From NCBI GenBank assembly GCA_030613785.1, contig JAUWLF010000019.1, positions 1-51,991 on the forward strand: DNA of 51,991 bases, in the 5' to 3' direction. Shown piece after piece: positions 25,018 through 34,591 of this stretch; within the stretch, counting starts at the first letter, position 1; each line of letters starts with the position of its first letter. The position numbers and the translations under genes are program-made. The notes beneath the pieces were generated by a model that did no database searches, was not told the DNA's origin, and was given only the letters and a program-made list of their open reading frames with translations. The DNA is from Chloroflexota bacterium (lineage in GTDB: Bacteria; Chloroflexota; Anaerolineae; UBA7937; B3-Chlor).

Positions 25018-25335
25018 AATACCACCACGGCGACGGAGACGCCTGTCGGACAGATACTGTACCTGATACCTGTTGGAGACGTTGACGAAGACATCCTGAC
25101 CTTTCTCCGCCGCGAGCTGCAAGACAGCTTCGGCAAACCGTGCGAGGTCGCGCCGTCCCTGCCCCATCCCTCCGATGCCTACCACAAGCGCCGAAAGCAG
25201 TATCTGTCCAGCTCGATTCTGCGTCAATTGGGAGTAGTGACCCTCCCACAGACCTATCGGGTATTGGGAGTGGCAGATCTGGACCTGTACGTGCCCGACT
25301 TTAGCTTCGTCTTTGGCCAAGCCAACACTTCTGGT
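25018..25335 (+). pseudogene. truncated archaemetzincin (5' remnant)
   Basis: A plus-strand frame running from a TAG at 25015 encodes the N-terminal third or half of an archaemetzincin-type protease: ILYLIPVGDVDEDILTFL, then PHPSDAYHKRRKQYLSS, then YRVLGVADLDLYVPDFSFVFGQA (each in part) by 25323. No ATG, GTG or TTG lies upstream of the conserved start of the domain. Homology stops at about 25323-25335, before the HExxHxxGxxHC zinc site, and from there the frame only reads antisense to the GT87 gene. The gene has therefore lost both its start and its catalytic half. The break falls at the edge of the glycan island. Confidence 0.78.
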
Positions 25336-26588
25336 CAGCAGGCCTTCATCGACCGGTCCCGTCCGAGGAGGAAGATCAGCACAACTATCCAGACGATCGT
25401 CTGCGCCGCCACATACACGCTGTTCCATGGCGGCGCGAAGAGATACAACCCACCTGGGGCCAGCATTGTGAGCATGGTGATCGCGAGCAATGCACCGGGC
25501 ACCACACCACCGCCGTCAGTAGGTAGACCTCGTTTGGCGATTCGAAACAGTGCGATCATCGGCAGTAGAATCAGAAGGTCGTCGTACCACCCGTGGTAAG
25601 TCCAGAAACGGGCAACTAATGCCGCGACGCCCAGAAGCAGCCAGAGATCCGCGTGCCGATGGCGGTAAGTCCACAACCCCAGAGCCGTCAACATGAGCAG
25701 CGAAGCAGGGGCGTTCCATTCCTCCAGCCCCAGGGCGGACGACCAACTGTGAAGGTTGATGTTGCTCCACTTCAGAGACTCCCATGCCGATACCTCCAAC
25801 GCCCGCGTCGTCCAGTCACGGAGGACCGGTAAGAGCCCAGGCGCCTGGAACGACGCCGCAAAACACGTGAGCGTGACATATCCTAGGGCAACAAGCAGAG
25901 CCGGGCGTAGCCTGCCCGGCACGAAGAGCACAATCCAAAAGAACGGAGCCGCTACACTCGGCTTAACCATGGCCATCAGTACTAGAGCCGCAACCCACAG
26001 ATCCTCATGCCATCTACGTTGATTCCGACGGAGCAAGAGGAGGCCCGTCACCAACATTGGCAGCATGTGCACAATCAGCTGCCCGTTCCCAATCGCCGCG
26101 CCCGTGGCGTACATCGAAAAGGGAATCAACGCCACGAAAACGCGCTCTAAGAGTGTATCTGCGCCGCTTTCCCGAACGATCACGCAGACCAACCACCCGA
26201 GTGCGGCCACCGTAGTAGCAGCCCAGAGCCAGCGGGCCGGTGTCACTGCGAGCCAGCCCAGTAGCGGCCAGAGGATCACGTAGCTCGCCGGCGGGTAAGC
26301 TGCCGGTTTCCCTTCGCCGTATACGGGCTTCCCAGTGAACCAGCGGTGCACCTCCTCATGGCGCTGCTTCAGGTCAACGGCTCCAGTCGGAGACGAGGGC
26401 CAGATAGGAGGTGATTGGCAGAGCAGTCGCCAAGACTGATATCCCAACCAGACAAGCCCGCCAACGGCCATGACCACGACCGCGAGTCGTAGCAGCGTCG
26501 TGCGGTGCCCAGTCCACCAACTTCGAAGCTTTGAAGCGCTGCCCCTATCTCCTCTCTTCGTGATGGGTTTCATTTGGCCACAGTTCAT
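25335..26588 (-). CDS. GT87-type polytopic membrane glycosyltransferase, copy A
   Basis: An integral membrane protein of about 417 residues with 9-11 hydrophobic segments, of the DUF2029/GT87 polyprenol-sugar-dependent mannosyltransferase type. Conserved stretches include PAAYPPASYVILWPLLGWL and GNGQLIVHMLPML. It is clearly paralogous to the gene at 35718-36947 (both share ESGADT, NGQLIVHxLPML, WTYHxxYDDxLILLPMxALFRIAKR). Start taken as the ATG at 26588, preceded by AGGTG; GTG 26594 and ATG 26573 are alternatives. It is the only confident island gene on the minus strand and its stop lies at the archaemetzincin break. Confidence 0.82.
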   Translation of the reverse strand: MNCGQMKPITKRGDRGSASKLRSWWTGHRTTLLRLAVVVMAVGGLVWLGYQSWRLLCQSPPIWPSSPTGAVDLKQRHEEVHRWFTGKPVYGEGKPAAYPPASYVILWPLLGWLAVTPARWLWAATTVAALGWLVCVIVRESGADTLLERVFVALIPFSMYATGAAIGNGQLIVHMLPMLVTGLLLLRRNQRRWHEDLWVAALVLMAMVKPSVAAPFFWIVLFVPGRLRPALLVALGYVTLTCFAASFQAPGLLPVLRDWTTRALEVSAWESLKWSNINLHSWSSALGLEEWNAPASLLMLTALGLWTYRHRHADLWLLLGVAALVARFWTYHGWYDDLLILLPMIALFRIAKRGLPTDGGGVVPGALLAITMLTMLAPGGLYLFAPPWNSVYVAAQTIVWIVVLIFLLGRDRSMKAC

Positions 26589-27057
26589 GTGCACCTGCCT
26601 GAGTGAAGCACGGTTCAGGGTATCGCGTTGACGCTCGTTGGATCATCTGCTCGGAGTGGTTCACTCCGACCTAGACGCATGGCTTCAAGACGGCCAAGAG
26701 ATGGCCCTGATTGCAACCGACCTCCAGCACAGAAAGGGGCGCAACTATTGACCATAAGCGTGGACATACTCAGTCCAACATGCCTTGGGCGGAACTAACC
26801 AGTCAAATACCCCTGTTTGGCTCACATCCAAGAAGGTGATCTCGAGGTGAGTCCCTTATCTATTGTATCCCGGTTCCTGCCCTTTGTCTAGGGGACGTGG
26901 AGGCAATGGCTATCCTTGAGAAGATCTCTCAATCTCTGTTGTTCCCTTTTCGTCTAGTGCGCTCTAGAAGAAGAAACCCCCTGTACGCAGTAGCTCAAGG
27001 ATGGCAGAAGCCCAAGCTAGCAACCCCGAACAGGGTAACCTCCAGCACCCGTGAGCG
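26589..27057. other. intergenic region, no confident gene
   Basis: About 470 bp between the minus-strand GT87 gene and a doubtful minus frame. The only plus frame with a plausible site is 26906-27061 (51 codons, GGAGG only two bases before the ATG), which resembles nothing I know. No terminator, repeat or RNA gene was seen. Confidence 0.5.
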
Positions 27058-27348
27058 CTAGAAAGCAACCACAACTGGCTTGAATGTGCTGCCCTCCATG
27101 ACGAACTGCCACAAGGGTACCTTGGAGAGCTTGGCACAGGGAAACTCGTAGGGTAGTTCCGCCCTGTCCCGCTCCACAACGGTGCAATCCACCGTGCTCT
27201 CTAGGACTGCCCGTCGAGCCTGCAGCGTACCGCTAGCCAGCGATTCCCACATTTCAGCGATTACATCTTCAACCCAAGACATTGGTGCGGGGTGCAAACC
27301 GTGTCCCCGACGAGTTATTGATCTCACTTGACCTGACATAGCACTCAT
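27058..27348 (-). CDS. doubtful hypothetical protein, up to 96 aa
   Basis: A minus-strand frame whose C-terminal two thirds look protein-like (MSWVEDVIAEMWESLASG, later ELPYEFPCAKLSKVPLW) and end at 27058. There is no ribosome site at either Met (27348, 27282), and the N-terminal part overlaps the -10 region of a plus-strand promoter. It may be a remnant of a longer gene. No family recognised. Confidence 0.3.
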   Translation of the reverse strand: MSAMSGQVRSITRRGHGLHPAPMSWVEDVIAEMWESLASGTLQARRAVLESTVDCTVVERDRAELPYEFPCAKLSKVPLWQFVMEGSTFKPVVVAF

Positions 27349-27356
27349 GCTACACT
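27328..27356 (+). promoter_or_regulatory. sigma-70-like promoter of the glycan operon
   Basis: TTGACC (27328-27333), 17 bp, TACACT (27351-27356). It faces the long plus-strand run that begins at 27601 and implies a leader of about 240 bases. Confidence 0.6.
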
Positions 27357-27450
27357 ACTGCTACTTGCCAACTGTTGACTGCACTGGTTGCGGGCGACTG
27401 GCAAGCCTGGCCCGAGGACGAGCCTACATTCCAGAAGTCTCAACAGGTGA

Positions 27451-27475
27451 TTGCGCAGCGCTGCCAGCGCAGCAA
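27451..27475 (+). other. strong hairpin in the leader of the glycan operon
   Basis: TTGC(GCA)GCGCTG-C-CAGCGC(A)GCAA: ten possible pairs with a small internal loop, midway between the promoter and the first gene. No T-run follows. Possible leader control element. Confidence 0.4.
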
Positions 27476-27600
27476 TGATCTGACCTCTGGCGCCAAAGTC
27501 GGCAGGTGCCCTCTTGGTGGCGAGCGTGAGTAAGATTGGGGCACCCTGGCCGTGTGGTCCGTGGTCGAGCGATGAAGACGGGAAACCGAGAAGCCAACCA

Positions 27601-28971
27601 ATGAAGCATCCTGTCATCATTATCGGGGCTGGACCGGCCGGTTTGACCGCTGCGTACGAGCTAGTGAAGCGGGGCGTGCGGCCTGTCGTACTGGAGCAAG
27701 CTGACAAGGTGGGGGGAATAGCGCGAACTGAGATCTATGAAGGCTATCGCTTCGACATAGGTGGCCATCGCTTCTTCACTAAGAACGAGGAGGTACAACA
27801 GCTCTGGCAGCAGATGCTTGGGGTCGATCTCTTGAGGGTTTCCCGCCTATCGCGCATCTGCTACGACGGTCGCTTCCTCAACTATCCGCTCCAGTTCTCC
27901 AACGCTCTGTCCAACCTGGGCGTCGTCGAAAGCACCAAAATCGTGCTCAGCTATCTCAAGGCGCGATTCTGGCCACACCAGGAAGAGAACACATTCGAAC
28001 AGTGGGTAACCAACCGACTGGGAAGGCGACTCTACGAGAGCTTCTTCCGGCCCTATACCGAGAAAGTGTGGGGCATCCCGTGCAGCGAGATCGAAGCCGA
28101 GTGGGCGGCGCAGCGCATTCAAGGCCTGTCGCTTGGAACGGCTCTGGCCAACGCCCTCTTCGGCACCGGCGGTGCTGACACGCTGATCAGCGAATTCCAG
28201 TATCCCTTGCTCGGTCCGGGCATGATGTGGCAGCGCCTCAGGGAAGTTGTGGAGAGCCTAGGTGCTGAGGTCCGACTGGGGACCAAGGTCCTGCGGTTTG
28301 AGGTGAAGCGACATTGTGTCGAGACCGTGGTGGCACGCCGTGATCAGAAAGAGGTTGAGATCGCCGGAGAGAACTACATCTCTAGCATGCCCCTGAACGA
28401 ATTGATCGCCGCTATCAGCCCTCCTCCACCCCAAGATGTGCTAGAGGCCGCGTGCAGGCTCCGACACAGAGCTTTCGTGCTGGTGGGACTCATTATTGAC
28501 CGCAGAGATCTCTTTCCAGACCACTGGATCTACGTCCACAATCCAGACGTCAAAGTGGGTCGGCTACAGAACTTCAAGAACTGGAGCGCCGCCATGGTGC
28601 CAGATGAGGGCAAGACGAGCCTGGGGCTCGAGTATTTCTGTGATGAGGGGGATGAGATCTGGGCAATGCCCGACCAACAACTGATCGACTTGGCGGCGGC
28701 CGAACTCGTCCATCTGGGACTCGCCGACTCTGGGCACATAGCAGGAGGAGTCGTTTTTCGACAGCCTAAGGCCTATCCGGTCTACGATCGCGGTTATCGC
28801 GAGCGCTTGGAGGTCATCCAGCGCTACCTGGCGACGGTGGACAACCTCCAAACCATTGGGCGAAGTGGGACGCATCGCTACAACAACATGGACCACTCCA
28901 TGCTGTCCGGCATGGCAGCAGCGAGGAACCTGCTCCCCACAGCGAGTGACCTCACGCCGGGGAGCGGCTGA
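27601..28971 (+). CDS. FAD/NAD(P)-dependent oxidoreductase, UDP-galactopyranose-mutase/protoporphyrinogen-oxidase-like
   Basis: A 456-residue flavoprotein. The N terminus has the Rossmann motif [15 protein letters not shown], then [13 protein letters not shown] and [15 protein letters not shown], typical of COG1232-type enzymes in sugar and polysaccharide clusters. The C-terminal FAD segment is [26 protein letters not shown]. The frame starts earlier (27514), but the Rossmann fold begins right after the ATG at 27601. Likely acts on a nucleotide sugar or sugar lipid; the exact reaction is unknown. First gene of the plus-strand operon, 14 bp before a radical SAM gene. Confidence 0.85.
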   Translation: MKHPVIIIGAGPAGLTAAYELVKRGVRPVVLEQADKVGGIARTEIYEGYRFDIGGHRFFTKNEEVQQLWQQMLGVDLLRVSRLSRICYDGRFLNYPLQFSNALSNLGVVESTKIVLSYLKARFWPHQEENTFEQWVTNRLGRRLYESFFRPYTEKVWGIPCSEIEAEWAAQRIQGLSLGTALANALFGTGGADTLISEFQYPLLGPGMMWQRLREVVESLGAEVRLGTKVLRFEVKRHCVETVVARRDQKEVEIAGENYISSMPLNELIAAISPPPPQDVLEAACRLRHRAFVLVGLIIDRRDLFPDHWIYVHNPDVKVGRLQNFKNWSAAMVPDEGKTSLGLEYFCDEGDEIWAMPDQQLIDLAAAELVHLGLADSGHIAGGVVFRQPKAYPVYDRGYRERLEVIQRYLATVDNLQTIGRSGTHRYNNMDHSMLSGMAAARNLLPTASDLTPGSG

Positions 28972-28985
28972 ATGGAGATCGCGTT

Positions 28986-30098
28986 ATGCTCCGGGAGCTG
29001 ACGGGTGGAGCCTACAGAGCCATGCGGGCATTGATCACGCGAAGCGTGGTCATGGAGTGCGATCGGATCCCCTTCCGATTCCAAAATGTACCTCTCAAGA
29101 AGATCCTCAATTGGATCCTTGTCGAAGCATCGATCTACACAAAGCCGGAGCGGCCATGGGGTTTGCCCACTCATCTGCAGATTGAACCGGATGCGCGCTG
29201 CAATCTCAGATGTGTCATCTGCCCTGTGACCACGGGTATGGACCGCCCGACAGGAAGTATGGATCTCAGCATCTTCAAGAAGCTGATTGATGAAGTAGGT
29301 GATTATGTTTTCATAATTCTTCTCTGGGACTGGGGTGAGCCCTTTCTCAATCCCTCTATCTACGATATGATCTCCTATGCCAGACGGAGGGGCATCAAGG
29401 TGATGTGCAGCACAAATGGTCACCTCTTGACGGAGAACAAGAATGCAGAGGATGTGATCCGCTCAGGTCTTGATACCCTTATCGTTGCCGTGGACGGGAT
29501 AAGCCAGGAGACCTACGAGCTCTACCGCCAAGGAGGGGATCTTGAATCGGTGTTCGAGGGCATTCGGACGCTTGTGGCAAGAAAGCGGGATCTCAACTCT
29601 GAAAGACCTTTGATCAATCTCCGCTTTCTGCTCATGAAACACAATGAGCATGAGGTCGCACAACTGAAGGACTTGGCAAGGTCTCTGGGAGTCGATGTGC
29701 TGAGCCTCAAGACACTGAATCCCTATGATGATGACACCAAGCTCCTCCCAGAGCGCGATGGCTATAGACGCTTCACGTACACCCGGGATGGTCAGAGGCC
29801 GGTGCGCCGCCAGCACAACCCGTGTAAGAATCTATGGAACACACCCGCAGTCCACTGGAACGGGACAGTCGCTCTGTGCACTTATGACTACGACGAGGCC
29901 TACGTTCTTGGTGATCTGAAGAGCGATTCCTTCAGAGATATCTGGTTTGGAATCCCATATCGCCGCATTCGGCGCCAATTCCGCTCGGATTGGGAGAGAA
30001 TTCATCTCTGCAATGAATGTAGCTATGCTTATGAAGGAGGGAGTTGCATCGATGAGATTATCGCTGATGCCTTCTTCTTTGAACCTACCAACTCGTGA
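28986..30098 (+). CDS. radical SAM/SPASM-domain protein, copy A
   Basis: A 370-residue radical SAM enzyme. The cluster Cys are C72, C76 and C79 (CNLRCVIC); GEPFLNPS is the SAM-binding GGE-like motif. The C-terminal SPASM-like region has C residues in NPCKNLW, VALCTYDYD and HLCNECSYAYEGG, fitting one or two auxiliary clusters. A long N-terminal stretch (ECDRIPFRFQNVPLKKILNW, in part) is shared almost position by position with copy C at 33377, including identical Cys numbering. Substrate unknown; relatives occur in polysaccharide loci. GGAG is nine bases before the ATG. Confidence 0.87.
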   Translation: MLRELTGGAYRAMRALITRSVVMECDRIPFRFQNVPLKKILNWILVEASIYTKPERPWGLPTHLQIEPDARCNLRCVICPVTTGMDRPTGSMDLSIFKKLIDEVGDYVFIILLWDWGEPFLNPSIYDMISYARRRGIKVMCSTNGHLLTENKNAEDVIRSGLDTLIVAVDGISQETYELYRQGGDLESVFEGIRTLVARKRDLNSERPLINLRFLLMKHNEHEVAQLKDLARSLGVDVLSLKTLNPYDDDTKLLPERDGYRRFTYTRDGQRPVRRQHNPCKNLWNTPAVHWNGTVALCTYDYDEAYVLGDLKSDSFRDIWFGIPYRRIRRQFRSDWERIHLCNECSYAYEGGSCIDEIIADAFFFEPTNS

Positions 30099-30140
30099 AT
30101 AAACGGGTCCTGGTCTGTACTGATTGACGCGGTGCTCTCT

Positions 30141-31061
30141 ATGCACGAGAAGCCTCTCCTATCGGTCATTATTGCCTCCTACAATTCGAGACGGACAATA
30201 GAAGGCTGCCTCTGCTCTCTAGAGAATCAGAGGACGGCCGGAGATTTCGAGATTATGGTTGTTGACAGTTCCACAGACGGCACTGCAGCACTCATTGAGG
30301 AGAAGTTTCCCCAGGTCAGATTGTATCGGTTCTCGGAGAGGAAACACTGTGGAGATGCACGGAATATCGGCATCTCCGTGGCCAGAGGTGAAATCATCGC
30401 CCTCACCGACGCCGATTGCACCGCGCCCACCACGTGGGTCGACCAGATTCTCAAGGCTCACCGGTCTCCGCACCTGGCTATCGGCGGCGCCATCGCCAAC
30501 GCAGAGCCCAGCGGGCTCGTAAGTTGGGCGGCGTACTTCTGCGAATTCAGTAGATGGATGCCGGGATCGGAACCGCGGTGGTTGGATGACATCGCCGGGG
30601 CGCACATGTCGTACAAGAAGGAGGCTTTTCGCACATACGGCCCCTTTCTCGAAGGCACCTACTGCTCTGACAGTGATTTCCACTGGCGACTTGGGCGTGA
30701 TGGTCACCGCTTGTGGTTCGTCCCTCAGATCGTCGTATCGCATCACAGCATCGTCAGGCTTCGGGAGTATGTGCAACACGAGTTCGAGCATGGTGCATGC
30801 TTCGCCCAGGTGAGAATGGGAGCTCAAGGCTTCTCGAGGCCAAGAAGACTGGCTCACTCACTCCTTTCTCCTCTTGTCCCATTTCGGATTCTGGCCAAAG
30901 TAGCGCGAAACAACCTCAGGAATAGGATCTATCTGTCCAACTTTGTGCGAGCATTGCCTCTTGTTGTGCTGGGAGTCGTTGCTTGGTCTGCAGGCGAGTT
31001 GGTCGGTTACGCCGGGGGCCGCAGTCGTCAGACTGCCGCCCTCCAGCGAGGAACTGACTGA
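30141..31061 (+). CDS. GT2 family glycosyltransferase
   Basis: A protein of about 306 residues with a GT-A fold at the N terminus: SVIIASYNSRRTIEGCL, VVDSSTDGT, ARGEIIALTDADC (DxD-like TDAD) and AHMSYKKEAF. The C-terminal third is basic and amphipathic, ending in a hydrophobic helix (LPLVVLGVVAWSAGELVGY) as in the GT2 at 34592, with which it shares overall layout. The frame opens at GTG 30132; I take the ATG at 30141. Presumed cytosolic or membrane-associated transfer of a sugar to a lipid-linked glycan. Confidence 0.86.
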   Translation: MHEKPLLSVIIASYNSRRTIEGCLCSLENQRTAGDFEIMVVDSSTDGTAALIEEKFPQVRLYRFSERKHCGDARNIGISVARGEIIALTDADCTAPTTWVDQILKAHRSPHLAIGGAIANAEPSGLVSWAAYFCEFSRWMPGSEPRWLDDIAGAHMSYKKEAFRTYGPFLEGTYCSDSDFHWRLGRDGHRLWFVPQIVVSHHSIVRLREYVQHEFEHGACFAQVRMGAQGFSRPRRLAHSLLSPLVPFRILAKVARNNLRNRIYLSNFVRALPLVVLGVVAWSAGELVGYAGGRSRQTAALQRGTD

Positions 31062-31073
31062 CATAGGGAGCGT

Positions 31074-32189
31074 ATGATGGATGTCAGCAAAGGGCCGGTG
31101 AGATTGGGCATCATCGGCTGTGGCAATGTCACCGAGAAGCGGCATCTACCTGCCATACAGTCCCTGAGCGGTCTGCAAGTCGTGGCCCTCGCGGACATCG
31201 ACCACGACCGTCTCAACCGTGTTGCCGATAGATTCCGCATCGCAAAGCGGTACAACGACTATCGAGCATTGCTCGCTGACCAGGATGTGAGCGCTGTCGC
31301 GGTCTGTGCTCCGCTCAGCTTCCACACCGAGATGGCCCTCGGGGCTCTGGAAGCCGGAAAGCACGTGTTGGTGGAGAAGCCCTTGGCGTCATCCTTGGAT
31401 CAAGCCGACACACTGATCGAGCGAGCCGCACAATCGCCGTGCAGAGTTATCGTTGGCTACAACCTGCGCTGGCATCGGCTCGTGCGACAGGCACGAGAGC
31501 TGATACAGCAAGGAAAACTGGGGCGCATCGAACTCGCGGTCGCGAGCTTCACCGCGGGCACTCACTACAAACGTGATGTCCTGGAATGGAAGAAGCGGCG
31601 CGCGCTGGGCGGCGGCGTGCTAATGGAGTTTGCGACCCACTACTTCGACCTGTGGCGCTTCCTGCTCGACGCCGAGGTGCAGGAGGTCCACGCCACAACC
31701 AGATCGGATCAATGGGACGATGTCACAGGCACGCTGACCGCGTACCTGAACAACGGGGTGCTCGCAACCGCCTACTTATCAGAATGGACCACGGAGCGCA
31801 ACGAGCTGCATATCTATGGCCAGGCTGGATCTCTACACCTCTCCCTATACCGCTTTGACGGTCTGGAGTATGTCCCGCTGTTCACAGCACCTGGGGATAT
31901 CAGTAGTCGACTATCACGCTTCGCCCGCTCTCTGAAGCAGGTGCCCAGGGCAGTGCGCTATTACCGGCGCGGAGGAGAGTACTACGCATCGTTCATAGGA
32001 CAGTGGCGGCATTTTGCCGAGTCGATCCACGAGGCTGCCCCGCTGGAATGCACTTTGGAGGACGGCCGGCGCGCTCTGCAAATCGCCCTTGCTGCAGCGA
32101 AGTCGGCTTCCACCGGTCAGCCTGTGAGAGTGGAGCAGGCACCAAGAGAGATCACCCCGCTTGCGCAGGATCAACTGGCTGACAACTAG
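31074..32189 (+). CDS. Gfo/Idh/MocA family oxidoreductase
   Basis: A 371-residue NAD(P)-dependent dehydrogenase. RLGIIGCGNVTEKRHLP gives the dinucleotide-binding turn and HVLVEKPLA the conserved EKP; RVIVGYNLRWH follows. The family oxidises or reduces sugars and nucleotide sugars at a ring or side-chain carbon. Two ATGs are in tandem (31074, 31077); GGGAG spacing slightly favours the second. It starts 12 bp after the GT2 gene. Confidence 0.9.
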   Translation: MMDVSKGPVRLGIIGCGNVTEKRHLPAIQSLSGLQVVALADIDHDRLNRVADRFRIAKRYNDYRALLADQDVSAVAVCAPLSFHTEMALGALEAGKHVLVEKPLASSLDQADTLIERAAQSPCRVIVGYNLRWHRLVRQARELIQQGKLGRIELAVASFTAGTHYKRDVLEWKKRRALGGGVLMEFATHYFDLWRFLLDAEVQEVHATTRSDQWDDVTGTLTAYLNNGVLATAYLSEWTTERNELHIYGQAGSLHLSLYRFDGLEYVPLFTAPGDISSRLSRFARSLKQVPRAVRYYRRGGEYYASFIGQWRHFAESIHEAAPLECTLEDGRRALQIALAAAKSASTGQPVRVEQAPREITPLAQDQLADN

Positions 32190-32276
32190 CAGGAACGGCA
32201 TCAAAGAAAACCATGCCAGATCCCTGTCCGCAGCGGAGAAAGCACCGAGGGAGAACTACGGAGCAGGAGACCAATA

Positions 32277-33380
32277 ATGGCCACGTTAAGACAGAAGCTC
32301 CAACTGCTGAGGGGCCTGATCGATGGCGAGATGGCCCACACTGGACCGTTCTACGTACAGGTAAACCCCACAAACCTCTGCAACTTGCAGTGCCAGGGAT
32401 GCCTATATCATTCATCGAAGATGAGAGGCATCTCGCCCACTGCTGGTGACATGCGGTATATGCCCTTTGACCTTGTGGAGAAGCTTTGTGAGGAGCTGCC
32501 TAGCGTGGGCACCCGCGAAGCAACGATCTGCGGTGAGGGAGAGTCTCTGATGTACCCTCACTGGTTCGACATGGTTTCCGCGTTCAAACGCGCGGGATTG
32601 TACGTCCAGTTGTTCACCAACGGCACCCTGCTGGACGAATCTACAGCTTCGCTGCTCTTGGATTCGGGGCTCGATGTGCTCAACGTGTCATTGTGGGCCA
32701 CGTCCGAGGAAGAATACGTGAAATGCTATCCCGGCACCGACCCCAAGAACTTTGAAAAGACTCTCGACGGTATTGAGGTTGTGACCAGGCTCAAGGCCGA
32801 GCGCCAGACTCCTCTCCCGACCGTGATCCTTGCCGGGCCCCTCAATCGGCATAACTACAAAAGCATTGACAAGAGAATCTCTCTAGCGCATGAACGTGGC
32901 TGCAACGGCGTCCGCTTTTCCCCCTTCGTCGACTGGACCGGAGAATTCGCTTCCGACACCGTTCCTCTTGGGGAGATCGACACCGTGTGCGAGGAACTGG
33001 CTAACTCCAAGACGGTCCTGGAATCTCTCTCCTTGAGCCACAATCTAGACGAAGCCCTCCTTCGCTACAGGTTCGGAGGCGAGGTCTGGCACCATGTTCC
33101 CTGTTATGCCGGTTGGTTCTATGCCCACATAAGCTTTGACGGCACGGTTAAGCCGTGCGGGCGATGTCCCACTCCCCTGGGCAACCTCAACCAAAGCAGC
33201 TTCGAGGACATATGGAATGGGCCAGAGTACCGAGCATTCCGGGCCAAGGGTCTGACGGCCAAAGGCTTGGCGTCACTGCATCAACAGTGCGATTGCAGTT
33301 GGTGCTGCTACGCCAAGGACAGCTACAAAGTTCAGCGCTACTTCCGATTGATTGCTCCCCTCCTGGGGCGGACCGCATGA
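32277..33380 (+). CDS. radical SAM/SPASM-domain protein, copy B
   Basis: A 367-residue radical SAM protein with C35, C39 and C42 (CNLQCQGC), a GEGESLMYP SAM-binding segment, and a SPASM-like C terminus with Cys in CYAGWFYAHI, VKPCGRCPTPLGNL and CDCSWCCYAK. It differs from copies A and C (no shared N-terminal extension) and resembles the generic SPASM peptide-modifying or sugar-cluster group. AGGAG precedes the ATG by nine bases. The stop overlaps the next start (ATGA). Confidence 0.86.
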   Translation: MATLRQKLQLLRGLIDGEMAHTGPFYVQVNPTNLCNLQCQGCLYHSSKMRGISPTAGDMRYMPFDLVEKLCEELPSVGTREATICGEGESLMYPHWFDMVSAFKRAGLYVQLFTNGTLLDESTASLLLDSGLDVLNVSLWATSEEEYVKCYPGTDPKNFEKTLDGIEVVTRLKAERQTPLPTVILAGPLNRHNYKSIDKRISLAHERGCNGVRFSPFVDWTGEFASDTVPLGEIDTVCEELANSKTVLESLSLSHNLDEALLRYRFGGEVWHHVPCYAGWFYAHISFDGTVKPCGRCPTPLGNLNQSSFEDIWNGPEYRAFRAKGLTAKGLASLHQQCDCSWCCYAKDSYKVQRYFRLIAPLLGRTA

Positions 33381-34528
33381 ACGGGGATCTCCCTGAAAAG
33401 GTCCTCCGGGCTCTGAGGGCGCTGGCCACGCGGCGGGTGACCATCGAGTGCGATCGTATGCCCTTCATCTTTGAGAATGTGCCTCTGCGCAAGATCCTGA
33501 ACTGGATTCTGGTTGAGGCATCGATCCTGGTCAAACCGGAGAAGCCCTGGGGATGGCCCACCCATGTGCAGGTCGAGCCTACCACCGGCTGCAACTTGAA
33601 GTGTGTCCTCTGTCCAGTGACGGAGGGGCTGGAGCGCCCCCAGAGGCATATGGAATTGCGCATCTTCCAGAAGATCATCGACGAACTCGGCCATCATCTG
33701 TTCATCATCTTGTTGTGGGACTGGGGCGAGCCCTTCCTCAACCCCTCCATCTACGACATGATCTCCGCCGCGAGAAAGCGGAGGATTGGAGTGATATCAA
33801 GCACCAACGGGCACGTTTTCGCCACCGGTGATCACGCGGAGCGTCTCGTTCACTCGGGGATAGACTACATCATCGTCGCTGTTGATGGCGTGACTCAGGC
33901 AACGTACGAGCAGTACCGGCAGGGCGGTGATTTGGCCATCGTCAAGGCTGGCATCAAGAGGATAGTGGAGGCGAGACGTGCCCTGCACTCCAAGACCCCC
34001 CTGATCGATCTGCGTTTCATTGTCATGAGGCACAACGAGCACGAGATCCCTCACCTGAAGGAACTGGCCAGGTCGCTGGAGGTTGATGCGCTCACCCTCA
34101 GGGCCCTGTGCACCTATGATGACGGGGAGTACTGCGTTACCGAGGCCGACGGTACCGCCTTTGTCCCCGAAAATCCGGCCTACCAGCCATTCAAACTGGA
34201 TCCGCGACGCCAGTCTCGCATCCGCCGCGACACGAACCCGTGCAAGGTCCTATGGAACAACCCAGCCATTCACTCTGATGGCAAGGTGTTCCCGTGTAGC
34301 TTCGATCCGCACGGCCGAAACGCCCTTGGAGACCTGTCAGAGAGCAACTTCCGGGACATCTGGTGGGGCCCTGGCTACGGGGCGCTGCGTCGGAAGTTCC
34401 GCAGTGACTATCGGCAGCTGAGCTTGTGCCGTGACTGCACATATGCTTTCGAGGGCGGCGCCATGGGTGAAGAGAGGGATAGGGAAGCTTACTTCTTCGA
34501 CCACGAATCAGAGAGCATTGCCCTCTGA
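33377..34528 (+). CDS. radical SAM/SPASM-domain protein, copy C (paralogue of copy A)
   Basis: A 383-residue radical SAM protein with C72, C76 and C79 (CNLKCVLC), matching copy A at the same numbers, and the same LLWDWGEPFLNPSIYDMIS stretch. The C-terminal Cys are in NPCKVLW, VFPCSFDPHG and SLCRDCTYAFEGG. The frame is open back to 33155, but the ATG at 33377 overlaps the stop of copy B by four bases and gives the same N terminus as copy A. It is followed by a GT2 and a GT87 that also have paralogues near copy A, so a whole set was duplicated. Confidence 0.87.
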   Translation: MNGDLPEKVLRALRALATRRVTIECDRMPFIFENVPLRKILNWILVEASILVKPEKPWGWPTHVQVEPTTGCNLKCVLCPVTEGLERPQRHMELRIFQKIIDELGHHLFIILLWDWGEPFLNPSIYDMISAARKRRIGVISSTNGHVFATGDHAERLVHSGIDYIIVAVDGVTQATYEQYRQGGDLAIVKAGIKRIVEARRALHSKTPLIDLRFIVMRHNEHEIPHLKELARSLEVDALTLRALCTYDDGEYCVTEADGTAFVPENPAYQPFKLDPRRQSRIRRDTNPCKVLWNNPAIHSDGKVFPCSFDPHGRNALGDLSESNFRDIWWGPGYGALRRKFRSDYRQLSLCRDCTYAFEGGAMGEERDREAYFFDHESESIAL

Positions 34529-34591
34529 TGTACGGCCGGCTCGCCGCAAACCGTCTGAGTCGATGCTCCGAGTGGGCATGGTAAGGGTTTG

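Noticed and set aside
24937-25428. 163-codon minus frame between larA and GT87
   Set aside because: The plus strand of the same DNA carries recognisable archaemetzincin sequence; the minus product has no family resemblance.
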